Shown in pieces: positions 19,452 through 28,554 of a stretch of DNA of 64,000 nt (within the stretch, counting starts at the first letter, position 1; each line of letters starts with the position of its first letter). Source of the DNA: Candidatus Lustribacter telmatis (GTDB lineage: Bacteria; Vulcanimicrobiota; Vulcanimicrobiia; Vulcanimicrobiales; Vulcanimicrobiaceae); contig PLRU01000093.1 in assembly GCA_003164045.1 (NCBI GenBank), forward strand, positions 58,166-122,165, read 5' to 3'. The translations under genes and the position numbers were made by a program. The notes below the pieces were generated by a model. That model saw only the letters and a list, made by a program, of their open reading frames with translations. It was not told where the DNA came from and made no database searches.

Positions 19452-20351
19452 TCAATGTGTCGGACGAGCGGATGCTTCGGGCACTCGGTTTTTGGCGTGA
19501 AGAGACTTGCCCAGAAGAAAATCAAGGTGAAGAGCGTTGAACTCATCGGCCTGCTCGAACTGCGGCCAGTGGCCCGCATTGTCGATCACGACCAGCCGTC
19601 CGTCGGGAACCGTGTCGGCGAAGCGCTGACCCACTTCGACGGCGCCCGTCGGGTCGTGTGTCGTCCAGACGACCAGCGTCGGCGCTTCGACCGTTCGCAG
19701 CTCGGCATCGGTAATGAGGTTGCGCGTGCGCACGTCGAGATCTTGCAGGCACATGATATTGCGCATGGCGTCGAGGAACCCCGGCTGCGAATAGATCGCG
19801 AACCGGACGTCGACGAGCTCATCCGTCACTTTGCTCTTGTCGTGCATTAGCCATTCCAAGCGTGCGCGAACGCTCTCGCGCGTCGCGTTCTCGACGGCAG
19901 CGAGTGTCAGTGTTTTGATTCGTTGCATGACCGCTGGGTCGGCCGTTAAGCCGCCGGCGGTATTCAGCACGAGCCGGTTCGTTCGTTGCGGGTATGCCGC
20001 CGCGAATTTTTCGGCCACCCAGCCACCGAGGGACTCGCCGGAGAGATGCGCGCGCGCAACGCCCAACGCATCCATCACGTCGCGAAGATGGCGTACATAG
20101 TCGGGTATTTCGTACGCGACGTCCGGCTTCGCCGTAAAACCATGCCCGATCATATCGAACGCGATCACGCGAAAATGCTCCGCGTGCGGCAAGATATTTC
20201 GGGTATAGGCCTCGAGATGACCACCGACGCCGTGCAGAAAGATCAGGACGTTATCGCCGGAGCCGGCCTCGAGGTAACGGGTGCGTACGCCACCCGCGTC
20301 GACGTAGCCGAGCGTGTAGCTCCCCTGCATGAGATCCGTCCAGGTCGTCAC
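19452..20351 (-). CDS. alpha/beta hydrolase, MhpC-like meta-cleavage product hydrolase
   Basis: FLHGVGGHLEAY, HLSGESLGGWVAEKFA nucleophile elbow, NAGHWPQFEQADEFN; GTG start overlapping upstream stop (GTGA). Confidence 0.85.
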   Translation of the reverse strand: MTTWTDLMQGSYTLGYVDAGGVRTRYLEAGSGDNVLIFLHGVGGHLEAYTRNILPHAEHFRVIAFDMIGHGFTAKPDVAYEIPDYVRHLRDVMDALGVARAHLSGESLGGWVAEKFAAAYPQRTNRLVLNTAGGLTADPAVMQRIKTLTLAAVENATRESVRARLEWLMHDKSKVTDELVDVRFAIYSQPGFLDAMRNIMCLQDLDVRTRNLITDAELRTVEAPTLVVWTTHDPTGAVEVGQRFADTVPDGRLVVIDNAGHWPQFEQADEFNALHLDFLLGKSLHAKNRVPEASARPTH

Positions 20352-21187
20352 GGTTGTAAGCCTCCCCAAGCAATGCCCATCCCAGTTATCCACGCATCGA
20401 CTGGTTCGTAATGCGTGGTTGCCGATACGACTCCTGACGCCGCGAAAGCAGCCAGCCAAGTCCGCACCTCGTGCGCTCCGGTGCCGGCCGGAGCGACGGA
20501 CGCGTCGTTCAACGTTCGCAGAAACGCCCAGTCGCCGGCCGCAAAGCCCGCCAGAACGCGTCGATCCCACGGCTCGTCAATGCGCGGTGGCGCCTGCGTC
20601 GTTCGTGTGACGCGCTCGCCTTCCGACAAGCTCCCGGCTTCTTCTGTCAGGGGCGGGTCATGCGAGAGCCCCCCCGATCCGATGAACAGCGTCGAGCCCT
20701 CAAAAGCGCGGGCGATGCGACCCACCGCTTCGCCTAGCGCCAGGGTTCGCTCGAATGAGGGCAACGGCGGTTGGGCGCAGTTGATAATAACCGGCACCAC
20801 CGGGCACGCGTCGAGGGTGCCGAACAGGTCCACAAACGATTCGCCAAACCCATGGTCAAGGACCATCCGCCGGCCGCGCGCGACATCGAAACCTTCTGCC
20901 CCTAGGCCGCGCAACAGGGTTTCAGCGTGCTCGGCATGCACCGCATAGTCGGTCTCCGGGGTGCCCCAGTCGCCATATCCCCGTGCGCTTCCGGTGACGA
21001 CTGAAAACGGCGGAACGACATCGGCCAGCGTCCGACGATGTTCCGGTCCGAAGAAGACCACGAGATCTGGCTTCATGTGCTTCAACGCAGCGCGAACCTC
21101 GGCGATCGCTCGCGCAAACGTACCGTCCCCGCCGTCAGGACGAACGCTGCGCAGCGGGCTGTGAGAAATCCCGATGAACGCGCTCAT
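20348..21187 (-). CDS. LigB/MhpB-type extradiol ring-cleavage dioxygenase
   Basis: GISHSPL, FFGPEHR, DHGFGESFVDLF, FIGSGGLSHDPP motifs of the LigB superfamily. Confidence 0.9.
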   Translation of the reverse strand: MSAFIGISHSPLRSVRPDGGDGTFARAIAEVRAALKHMKPDLVVFFGPEHRRTLADVVPPFSVVTGSARGYGDWGTPETDYAVHAEHAETLLRGLGAEGFDVARGRRMVLDHGFGESFVDLFGTLDACPVVPVIINCAQPPLPSFERTLALGEAVGRIARAFEGSTLFIGSGGLSHDPPLTEEAGSLSEGERVTRTTQAPPRIDEPWDRRVLAGFAAGDWAFLRTLNDASVAPAGTGAHEVRTWLAAFAASGVVSATTHYEPVDAWITGMGIAWGGLQP

Positions 21188-21227
21188 AACATACCTCTCC
21201 GGGGGTCCTAGGCGGCGTGGACAACCC

Positions 21228-21252
21228 CTAACTAATATGTTAGCATGTTAAC
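21228..21252. promoter_or_regulatory. candidate operator between divergent mhpB-like and flavin reductase genes
   Basis: CTAAC-TAATAT-GTTAG followed by GTTAGCATGTTAAC. Confidence 0.45.
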
Positions 21253-21275
21253 GGCGGAGGTGTCCATTTTCCACG

Positions 21276-21761
21276 ATGATCGCTCAGCGTGCTTTTAGGT
21301 CATGCCTGGGATCCATTCCCACCGGCGTAACCGTTGTTACCGCGCAGACTCCCGACCACGAACTCGTTGGCGTGACCGTGAACTCGTTTTCGTCGGTATC
21401 ACGTGACCCGCCCCTGGTGCTCTTCAGTCTTAATCGCACCTTGCGCAGTCTTCCCGCGTTCGATCGGTGCTCGCATTTTGCCGTGAACGTGCTGCGCGAA
21501 GATCAGGATTCGATCGAAAGTCACTTCGCGCGTCCCTCCGAGGATAAGTGGGCCGGCATTGCGTTCGTCGAGCACGACACCGGCGCGCCGATCTTTGAGA
21601 ATGCAATCGCCTGGTTCGCTTGCGATCGATATGCCAAATATGACGGCGGCGATCACGAGATCATCGTCGGACGCGTGGTGGCCACCGGCCACGATGAAGA
21701 TGCGCTGCCGCTGGTATTCCACCGCGGCCGATTTCACCGCTTTTCACAATTCGGGAGCTGA
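21276..21761 (+). CDS. flavin reductase (HpaC-like)
   Basis: PTGVTVVTAQ..GVTVNSFSSVSRDPPLVLFSLNRTLRSLPAF. Confidence 0.9.
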   Translation: MIAQRAFRSCLGSIPTGVTVVTAQTPDHELVGVTVNSFSSVSRDPPLVLFSLNRTLRSLPAFDRCSHFAVNVLREDQDSIESHFARPSEDKWAGIAFVEHDTGAPIFENAIAWFACDRYAKYDGGDHEIIVGRVVATGHDEDALPLVFHRGRFHRFSQFGS

Positions 21762-21770
21762 ACAACGACG

Positions 21771-23275
21771 TGGGCGCACGTACCGGCCAAGACTACCTCG
21801 ACCATCTGCAAGCGCATCCGCGTGAGGTCTGGTTACGCGGTGAACGCATCGAGGATGTGTCGACACATTCGGCATTCGAGTCGGCTCGCTCGCAGATCGC
21901 GCGGCTTTATGACCTGCAGCACGATCCCGCTTTACGTGATACCCTGACCTATGTCTCGCCGAGCAGCGGCGAGCGGGTTGCGACCTCGTTCATGATTCCG
22001 AAGAACCCCGGGGACCTTAACCTGCGCCGAAATGCCTTTCGCGCCGCGGCCGAGGCGACGTTCGGCTTGCTCGGCCGATCCCCGGATTTCCTCAACGTCA
22101 CGCTCGCGGCATTGGCTGAAGGCGTTGAGTTCTTCCAGCGCGCCGGCTCGCGATATGCCAGTAACGTTAACGCATACTATGAGTACGTGCGCGAGAACGA
22201 TCTCTTCCTTACGCACGCGCTGATCACGCCCCAAAACGATCGCTCGAAATCGAGTGCCGAGCAGAGCGACGAATCGCTGCACCTGCGTGTCGTACGGGAA
22301 ACGGACGACGGTGTGATCGTTTCCGGCGCACGCATGCTCGGAACGCTTGGACCGATCGCGGACGAAGTGCTAGTCTACAACTTGCCCGGCCTCAAACCAG
22401 GCGATGAAGCCTACTCAATGATGTTCGCCATTCCGGTGGACACACAAGGCGTCAAGCAGATCTGCCGCGAGCCATTTTCCGGCGGCGGCGAGTCATCGTT
22501 CGACCACCCGCTTTCTTCGCGATTCGAAGAACCCGACTCGCTGTTCGTCTTCGACAACGTGCTCGTCCCATGGAATCGCGTGTTTCTCCACAACGACGTC
22601 GCGCTGGCCAATGCGATGTATGTCGAGACGAACATTCGTCAGCACACCGCCCATCAAACGTCCGTCCGCGGGCTCGTGAAAATGCAATTCCTAGGCGGAG
22701 TTGCCGTCGCAATCGCACAGGCGGTCAAGACCGACCAGTTCTTACACGTCCAACAAATGCTCGGCGAGTGCTTGCAGAATATCGAAGTCGTGAAATCGTG
22801 CATCATCGCCTCAGAGGTCCAGCACGAAACCGGAGTGGCTGGCTCGATTCGTCCCGCCTTTCAGCCACTGCAAACCGTTCGCACGCTGATGCCGGTGATG
22901 TATCCGCGAATGGCCGAAATCGTGCAGATCCTGGGAGCCGGTGGGCTTCTGATGCTGCCGTCGTCGGAAGACTTCGTGAGCCCCATTGCCGGGATCGTCG
23001 ACCGGTTTTATCGAGGGGCTGAAAACGTCAGTGCGATCGATCGCGTTCGCCTCTACAAACTCGCGTGGGACCTCGTCGGCCACGCGTTCGGAAGCCGCCT
23101 GACGCAGTACGAACGGTATTACGCCGGTGATCCGGTGCGAACCACGGCCAGCGTTTACTTCGCGTTTGACAAGGCAGAGATGAAGGCACTTGTCGATGCG
23201 GCACTCGTGCTCCAAGGTGAACCCGGCGAATCCGCGCGCGAAGGGCGAGCCCCGGAACTTACCGCGGCGACGTAA
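21771..23275 (+). CDS. 4-hydroxyphenylacetate 3-monooxygenase oxygenase component-like (HpaB family)
   Basis: acyl-CoA-dehydrogenase-like FADH2 monooxygenase; GARTGQDYLDHL...LTHALITPQNDRSK, VPWNRVFLHND; GTG start (supplied ORF lists 21770). Confidence 0.88.
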
Positions 23276-23972
23276 CCGCAGCTGCCGGCTCGCCAGCGTC
23301 GACCAGCCCACCTTGCGAGGAACGCCCAAACGCCAGAATATGACGTTCCATCATCGCACTTGCAACGTTCGGCTCGCCGCCCTCGATTGCGGCGACGATC
23401 GACTCGTGCTCGGCATGCGCTTGAGCGACCCGCCGCGCAAAGACGAGGCCGCCGCCAAGGGCCGTGGCAATATAGAAATCGCTCCGGTCCCAATACCCCG
23501 CGGCGCACGAGGCGACGAGGGGCGAATGTGCCATTGCATGCACCGCACCGTGGAATTGCTGATTGAGCAGGCGGTAAGCATGCGCGATCTTCGCCGGTGT
23601 GTCGACGCTCTGGCGCAATTCCGCGATCTCACCGTGGATGCGCCGCAACTCGATCCGCTCGGCCGCGTCGCCGCGCGAGGCCGCCAATTCCGCCGTTAAC
23701 GCCTCGGCACTCGCGAATAATCGAAAGAAATCACCGATCTCGCGCGGGTTCGGTGTGACGACGCGGCAACCGACTTGCGGGATGATCTCAAGGAAGCCCT
23801 CACCGGCGAGACGTTTGAAGGCCTCCATGACCGGTTGGCGGCTCGCGTTAAGCGCTTTGACCACGTCTTCGACGCGCACTCGGCTGCCGGGCGGCAGAGC
23901 GCCATCGAGCAGAAGACCTTTGGTGTACTCGTACGCGTGTTCGGTCAGTCGCGGACGATAACGGGCCGGCAC
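23259..23972 (-). CDS. GntR-family (FCD) transcriptional regulator
   Basis: VEDVVKALNASRQPVMEAFKRLAGEGFLEIIPQVG wHTH, FCD C-domain. Confidence 0.88.
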   Translation of the reverse strand: MPARYRPRLTEHAYEYTKGLLLDGALPPGSRVRVEDVVKALNASRQPVMEAFKRLAGEGFLEIIPQVGCRVVTPNPREIGDFFRLFASAEALTAELAASRGDAAERIELRRIHGEIAELRQSVDTPAKIAHAYRLLNQQFHGAVHAMAHSPLVASCAAGYWDRSDFYIATALGGGLVFARRVAQAHAEHESIVAAIEGGEPNVASAMMERHILAFGRSSQGGLVDAGEPAAAVTSPR

Positions 23973-24050
23973 GAATCAATTGTTCGATACGGCCTGCATG
24001 AATCGCTTTACGGGGACTGCCGGCTAGCGTCGCCCAAAGCGACGTTTGTT

Positions 24051-24383
24051 CCGGTCGCGGCACGGGATCAGTGTTCGTTCGGGTCTTTGACCGCTGGAAT
24101 TGTCTGGATCTCGACACCGATGTTGTGGCCATTTTGCCGCTGGACACGAACGATGTACACATTTTCGATAATATCTCGCGTTGCCGGATCGATACTGATC
24201 GAATCTCGTGGACTCTCAAACTGCATGCCGCGCGCAAGTGCGAGCGTTTTGTCGGGATCCAGGTTTCCGCCCAGCCTCTCGGCGATCGCATAAATCGCGT
24301 TCATCACATCGAAACCGGCGACATCTGCGAAGCTCGGCACCTCCGTTTCGCTACCGTACGCTTTTCTAAAGGCACGGACGAAC
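24051..24383. repeat. direct repeat copy 1 of an SBP gene 3' segment
   Basis: ungapped match to 28222-28554 at constant offset 4171, about 20 mismatches by eye. Confidence 0.9.
24071..24340 (-). pseudogene. truncated substrate-binding protein (C-terminal fragment only)
   Basis: ADVAGFDVMNAIYAIAERLGGNLDPDKTLALARGMQFESP... near-identical to the C-terminus of the ORF at 28239-29429. Confidence 0.88.
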
Positions 24384-24388
24384 AGTTA

Positions 24389-24416
24389 ATTGACAGGTGC
24401 CTTGTCAATATTGACA
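24389..24416 (+). promoter_or_regulatory. candidate operator upstream of the hydroxycinnamoyl-CoA operon
   Basis: ATTGACA-GGTGCCT-TGTCAAT perfect 7-7-7 inverted repeat followed directly by a third ATTGACA. Confidence 0.6.
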
Positions 24417-24570
24417 TCGCGCAGCGGATGTCATACCGTTGTTTTTAGGACACCGCCTTTTCCGGCAGTTAGGAGTACCGAATGCTGAGCGCGGAAGCGG
24501 CGAGTTCGGCGATGAGGCGTTTTTTCTCAAACGTTACGTGTTCGCGTAACATCCAAAAGGTGGCGGTTTC

Positions 24571-25431
24571 ATGACTTCGGCAACATCTTCCGGCGCGGAA
24601 ACGGGCGAGCTCAGCAGTTCGACCGTCCAGGTCACGTTCGACGACGGGATCGCGTGGGTCGTACTGAACCGCCCCGACAAGCGCAACGCGATGAACCCCA
24701 CGATGAATCGCGAGATGAACGTGATTCTCGATGCGCTCGAGATCGACGATCGTTGCAAGGTGCTGATCCTGACCGGCGCGGGCGAGGCGTTCACCGCCGG
24801 AATGGACCTCAAGGAATTCTTCCGGGAAACGGCCGGCTTCGATCCGATCAAACGCCACCGGATGATGGCGCAAGCCACGAACTGGCAGTGGCGAAAGTTG
24901 CGCTACTTCGCTAAGCCCACGATCGCGATGGTCAACGGCTGGACGTTCGGCGGCGGGTTCGTGCCGCTCATCGCCTGCGACGTGGCGATCGCGGCGGAAG
25001 ACGCGATCTTCGGCGTCTCGGAGATCAACTGGGGCATCATCCCGGCCGGTAACGTCACGAAAGCGATCGAGGCCGTGCTCAACGAACGAAAGGCGCTCTT
25101 GTACATCATGACGGGCGACCCGTTCGATGGGAAGAAGGCGGCCGAGATCGGCCTCGTCACCGAGTCCGTGCCGCAAAGCGAACTGCGTGCCACCGTGGTC
25201 GCGCTGGCCCAAAAGCTGATGAAGAAGAACCCCATCACGCTCTGGAATGCGAAGGTCGCCTTCAAGCACATCGGCGAGATGGATTGGGAGCTCTCCGAAG
25301 AGTACCTCACCGCAAAGGCGATTGCCAACGCGAGGATGGACCCGGAGCGCGGATCCGAGCGCGGTCTCAAGCAGTTTCTCGATGACAAATCTTACAAGCC
25401 GGGGCTGGGCGAATATCGTCGTGAGGAGTGA
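24571..25431 (+). CDS. p-hydroxycinnamoyl-CoA hydratase/lyase (crotonase family)
   Basis: GMDLKEFFRE, WTFGGGFVPLIACDVAIAAEDAIFGVSEINWGIIPAG; C-term KSYKPGLGEYRRE. Confidence 0.88.
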   Translation: MTSATSSGAETGELSSSTVQVTFDDGIAWVVLNRPDKRNAMNPTMNREMNVILDALEIDDRCKVLILTGAGEAFTAGMDLKEFFRETAGFDPIKRHRMMAQATNWQWRKLRYFAKPTIAMVNGWTFGGGFVPLIACDVAIAAEDAIFGVSEINWGIIPAGNVTKAIEAVLNERKALLYIMTGDPFDGKKAAEIGLVTESVPQSELRATVVALAQKLMKKNPITLWNAKVAFKHIGEMDWELSEEYLTAKAIANARMDPERGSERGLKQFLDDKSYKPGLGEYRREE

Positions 25432-25453
25432 CGCCACGGCGGTTCGTCCGCCG

Positions 25454-27529
25454 ATGGAGCGCTTGCTCCGAGCCCGTTCGATCGCCATCGTCGGCATCTC
25501 GCCGGAGACCGGCTCGATCGGCTTCAACTGCCTGCGCAATCTGGAGAACTTCGGCTTCGACGGCGAGATCGCGCTCGTCAGCCGCACTCGCTCCGAGGTG
25601 AACGGGCGGCCGTGCGTGCCGCAGGTGGACGAGCTCCCGTTCGGCGTCGATGCGGCGCTGCTGTGTTTGCCGCGCGCCGGTATCGTCAGTGCTCTCGAGG
25701 CGAGCGCTCGCCGCGGCATTGGTGCAGCGGTATCGTTCGCATCGGGATTCGCGGAAACCGGCGAGGCGGGCCGGATGGAGCAGCAGCGCATCACAGCGGT
25801 CGCTCGCGAGGCCGGGATGGCGTTCGTCGGACCCAACTGCATGGGGTTCGTGAACTACGTCGACGGTCTGCCGTACTTCATGCACGTGATGCCCGCGCGC
25901 CGGGCCGTTGACGGTCCCGCGCTCGCCGTACTGACGCAAAGCGGCGGCATGATGGCCGTCATCAACGAGATGGCGCGCGCTCGCGGCATGAACGTGTCCT
26001 ACGCCGTCTCGACCGGTAACGAAGCCGTCACCACGGTCGAAGATTTTCTCGAGGCGGTGTTGGCCGACGATCGTCCCGGTCCGGTTGCGATGTTCGTCGA
26101 ACAGATCAGGCACCCGCAGCGGTTCCTCGACCTGGCGCGGAGTGCCCAGGTCAAAGGCCGCCCGATCGTGCTGCTGCATCCCGGCCGTAGCGAGCGCGCG
26201 CGCGCCTCGGCGCGCTCGCATACCGGGGCGATGGCCGGCGATTACGAGGTAATGCGGGCCGTCGTCGCACACGCGGGCGTCGTCTTCGTCGATTCGCTCG
26301 ATGAGTTGATCGATCTCGCCGGCGTGATGACGCGGTTCCCCGTGCCGCCCGCGGGGGGAATCGGCATCTTTACGGATTCGGGAGCGTACAAGGGCCTCTC
26401 GATCGACCTGTGCGCCGCGAGCGGACTCGCGCTGCCGGAGTTGACGGCATCGAGCGTTGCGGCGATTGCACCGGAAATGCCGGACTTCGCTTCCGTCGAC
26501 AATCCGCTCGATCTCACGATGCATGCGCTGAGCAACCGGCAACTCTACGGCGCAGCGGCGGCGGCGTTCTGCGACGATCCCGGCATCGGTTGCATCGTCG
26601 CGGCCGTCATGTCGAGTCGCTCCAACGTGCCGATTTTGAACGAGGGCACGGCGCTCGACTCGCTGATGGCGACGGAGAAACCGGCTGCGGTGGCGTTTTT
26701 GGGGGAGTCGGAGTTACCGGCCGATGTGGTCGCGAGATTGCGCGCAAATGCATTTCCACTGTTTCGTTCGGGCGAGCGGGCGCTGCGCGCGATGGCCCAC
26801 TACACGCGTTACGGCGTACGCCGGCGCAGCGCGCCGGCCGCGGAACCCGTCCGGTGCCCGCGCATCGAGCCCGCGGGCGTCGTCCCGGAGCACCTCGCGA
26901 AAGGTGTGCTCGAAGCGGCGGGCATCCCGATTCCGGCGGGGGCTTTGGCGCGTTCCGCCGATGAGGCGGTTGCGATCGCCGGAGCGATCGGATTCCCCGT
27001 GGTGCTCAAGGCGCAATCGCCCGATCTTCCGCACAAAACCGACGCCGGCGGCGTGCTCGTCGGCATCGCGGACGATGCGGCGTTGCGCGCCGGCTGGGAG
27101 CGCGTGACGGCCGCGGTCGAGCGTTACCGCTCTGGCATCATCCTCGATGGTCTGCTGGTCGAGGCGATGAGTCCGCGAGGCGTCGAACTCGTCGTCGGCG
27201 CCAAGCGCGACGCGGAGTGGGGACCTATCCTTCTGCTCGGCGCGGGCGGCATTTTGATCGAAGTCATGACCGACTTCGTACTGCTGCCGGCCGATGCCGC
27301 CCGCGAGGACATCGCCGGTGCGCTCGCGCGGCTCAACGTTGCAAAACTGCTGCACGGCGTGCGCGGGGCGGCTGCGGCCGATTTCGATGCCGTGGTCGAC
27401 GCCGTGCTGCACGTCGGCGCGCTGGTGCGGGCGAACCCCGAAATTCTCGAGATCGACGTGAACCCGCTGGTCGCGTTCGAACGCGGCAGCGGCGTGTTGG
27501 CCCTCGACGCCCTTATCGTGACCGAATAG
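25454..27529 (+). CDS. NDP-forming acyl-CoA ligase (acetate-CoA ligase (ADP-forming)/FerA-like)
   Basis: N-terminal CoA-binding domain, ligase-CoA domain, C-terminal ATP-grasp (PVVLKAQSPDLPHKTDAGGVLVGI, WGPILLLGAGGILIEV, IDVNPLVAFE); upstream GTG 25421 also possible. Confidence 0.88.
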   Translation: MERLLRARSIAIVGISPETGSIGFNCLRNLENFGFDGEIALVSRTRSEVNGRPCVPQVDELPFGVDAALLCLPRAGIVSALEASARRGIGAAVSFASGFAETGEAGRMEQQRITAVAREAGMAFVGPNCMGFVNYVDGLPYFMHVMPARRAVDGPALAVLTQSGGMMAVINEMARARGMNVSYAVSTGNEAVTTVEDFLEAVLADDRPGPVAMFVEQIRHPQRFLDLARSAQVKGRPIVLLHPGRSERARASARSHTGAMAGDYEVMRAVVAHAGVVFVDSLDELIDLAGVMTRFPVPPAGGIGIFTDSGAYKGLSIDLCAASGLALPELTASSVAAIAPEMPDFASVDNPLDLTMHALSNRQLYGAAAAAFCDDPGIGCIVAAVMSSRSNVPILNEGTALDSLMATEKPAAVAFLGESELPADVVARLRANAFPLFRSGERALRAMAHYTRYGVRRRSAPAAEPVRCPRIEPAGVVPEHLAKGVLEAAGIPIPAGALARSADEAVAIAGAIGFPVVLKAQSPDLPHKTDAGGVLVGIADDAALRAGWERVTAAVERYRSGIILDGLLVEAMSPRGVELVVGAKRDAEWGPILLLGAGGILIEVMTDFVLLPADAAREDIAGALARLNVAKLLHGVRGAAAADFDAVVDAVLHVGALVRANPEILEIDVNPLVAFERGSGVLALDALIVTE

Positions 27530-27546
27530 GCCGTCGAGCGTCCGGT

Positions 27547-27993
27547 TTAGGCGTCTTCGCCGTCGATCAAAGCGGACAATAGCGTCCGAAGCAGCACGAC
27601 TTTGGCGGGTTTGAGGCGTGAGAAGAACTCCGCCTCTGCGGCGTCGACCGCTCTTTCACAGACATTGAGCACGCGCTTCCCTTCAGCGCTGAGGCTCACC
27701 AACAGCACGCGGCGGTCGTTGCGATCTTCCGTTCGCAGCACGAGCCGCTTTTGGGCCAGCGCCGCGGTCGACTCGTTCATCGCCTGCGAGGTTACGGACG
27801 AACGTCGTGCGAGATCGGCCGACGTAAGGCCGCCCTCCCGGGAAACGAGGTTCAGCAACAAGTACTGCGCGGACGTGATGCCGTATTCGCGGAGCGCTCC
27901 GTCGAGCATCGAACGAACGTCGGTCTCGAGGCGCCGAATGAGGTAGGACGTCCGTCGTACGTGCGGGGCAGCCGGCGATTGCCCTTGCTTCAT
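27547..27993 (-). CDS. MarR-family transcriptional regulator
   Basis: LVSREGGLTSADLARRSSVTSQAMNESTAALAQKRLVLRTEDRNDRRVLLVSLSAEG. Confidence 0.88.
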   Translation of the reverse strand: MKQGQSPAAPHVRRTSYLIRRLETDVRSMLDGALREYGITSAQYLLLNLVSREGGLTSADLARRSSVTSQAMNESTAALAQKRLVLRTEDRNDRRVLLVSLSAEGKRVLNVCERAVDAAEAEFFSRLKPAKVVLLRTLLSALIDGEDA

Positions 27994-28221
27994 CGCGAGA
28001 CCCGTTCGCATCACCGAGTGTTTGCCGGTACGTGGAGGGTTGCCTGTCGCCGGCGCGTCGCCGAGTTCGAGCGGAATGCCCGCCAAGGCGCGGGCGTAGG
28101 CTCGGCTACGACCACACCATCCGCGTGTAACGCGCGCTCGCGCTCACCAAAAACGTCGCGCCGTCCTCGTGGATGGAGCCGTCGGCATTGAGACCCCTCG
28201 CATCGAGGTACGCGAGGCGCA

Positions 28222-28554
28222 CCGGTCGCGGCACGGGATCAGTGTTCGTTCGGGTCTTTGACCGATGGAATTGTCTGGATCTCGACACCGATGTTGTGGC
28301 CGTTTTGCCGCTGGACACGAACGATGTACGCATTTTGGATAATATCTCGCGTTGCCGGATCTATACTGATCGGACCTCGTGGACTCTCAAACTGCATGCC
28401 GCGCGCAAGTGCGAGCGTTTTGTCGGGATCCAGGTTTCCGCCCAGCTTCTCGGCGATCGTATAAATCGCGTTCATCACATCGAAACCGGCAACGTCTGCG
28501 AAGACCGGCACCTCAGTTTCGCTCCCATACGCTTTCCGATAGGCGCGAACGAAC
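28222..28554. repeat. direct repeat copy 2 (within intact SBP gene)
   Basis: matches 24051-24383. Confidence 0.9.

Noticed and set aside
24469-25842. 457-aa minus ORF across the hydratase/lyase gene
   Set aside because: Antisense shadow of a clear crotonase-family CDS.
28106-28333. 75-aa minus ORF downstream of the SBP at 28239
   Set aside because: Partly antisense/out-of-frame across the SBP stop; the tail (RLAYLDARGLNADGSIHEDGATFLV...) may be a gene remnant but cannot be assigned.
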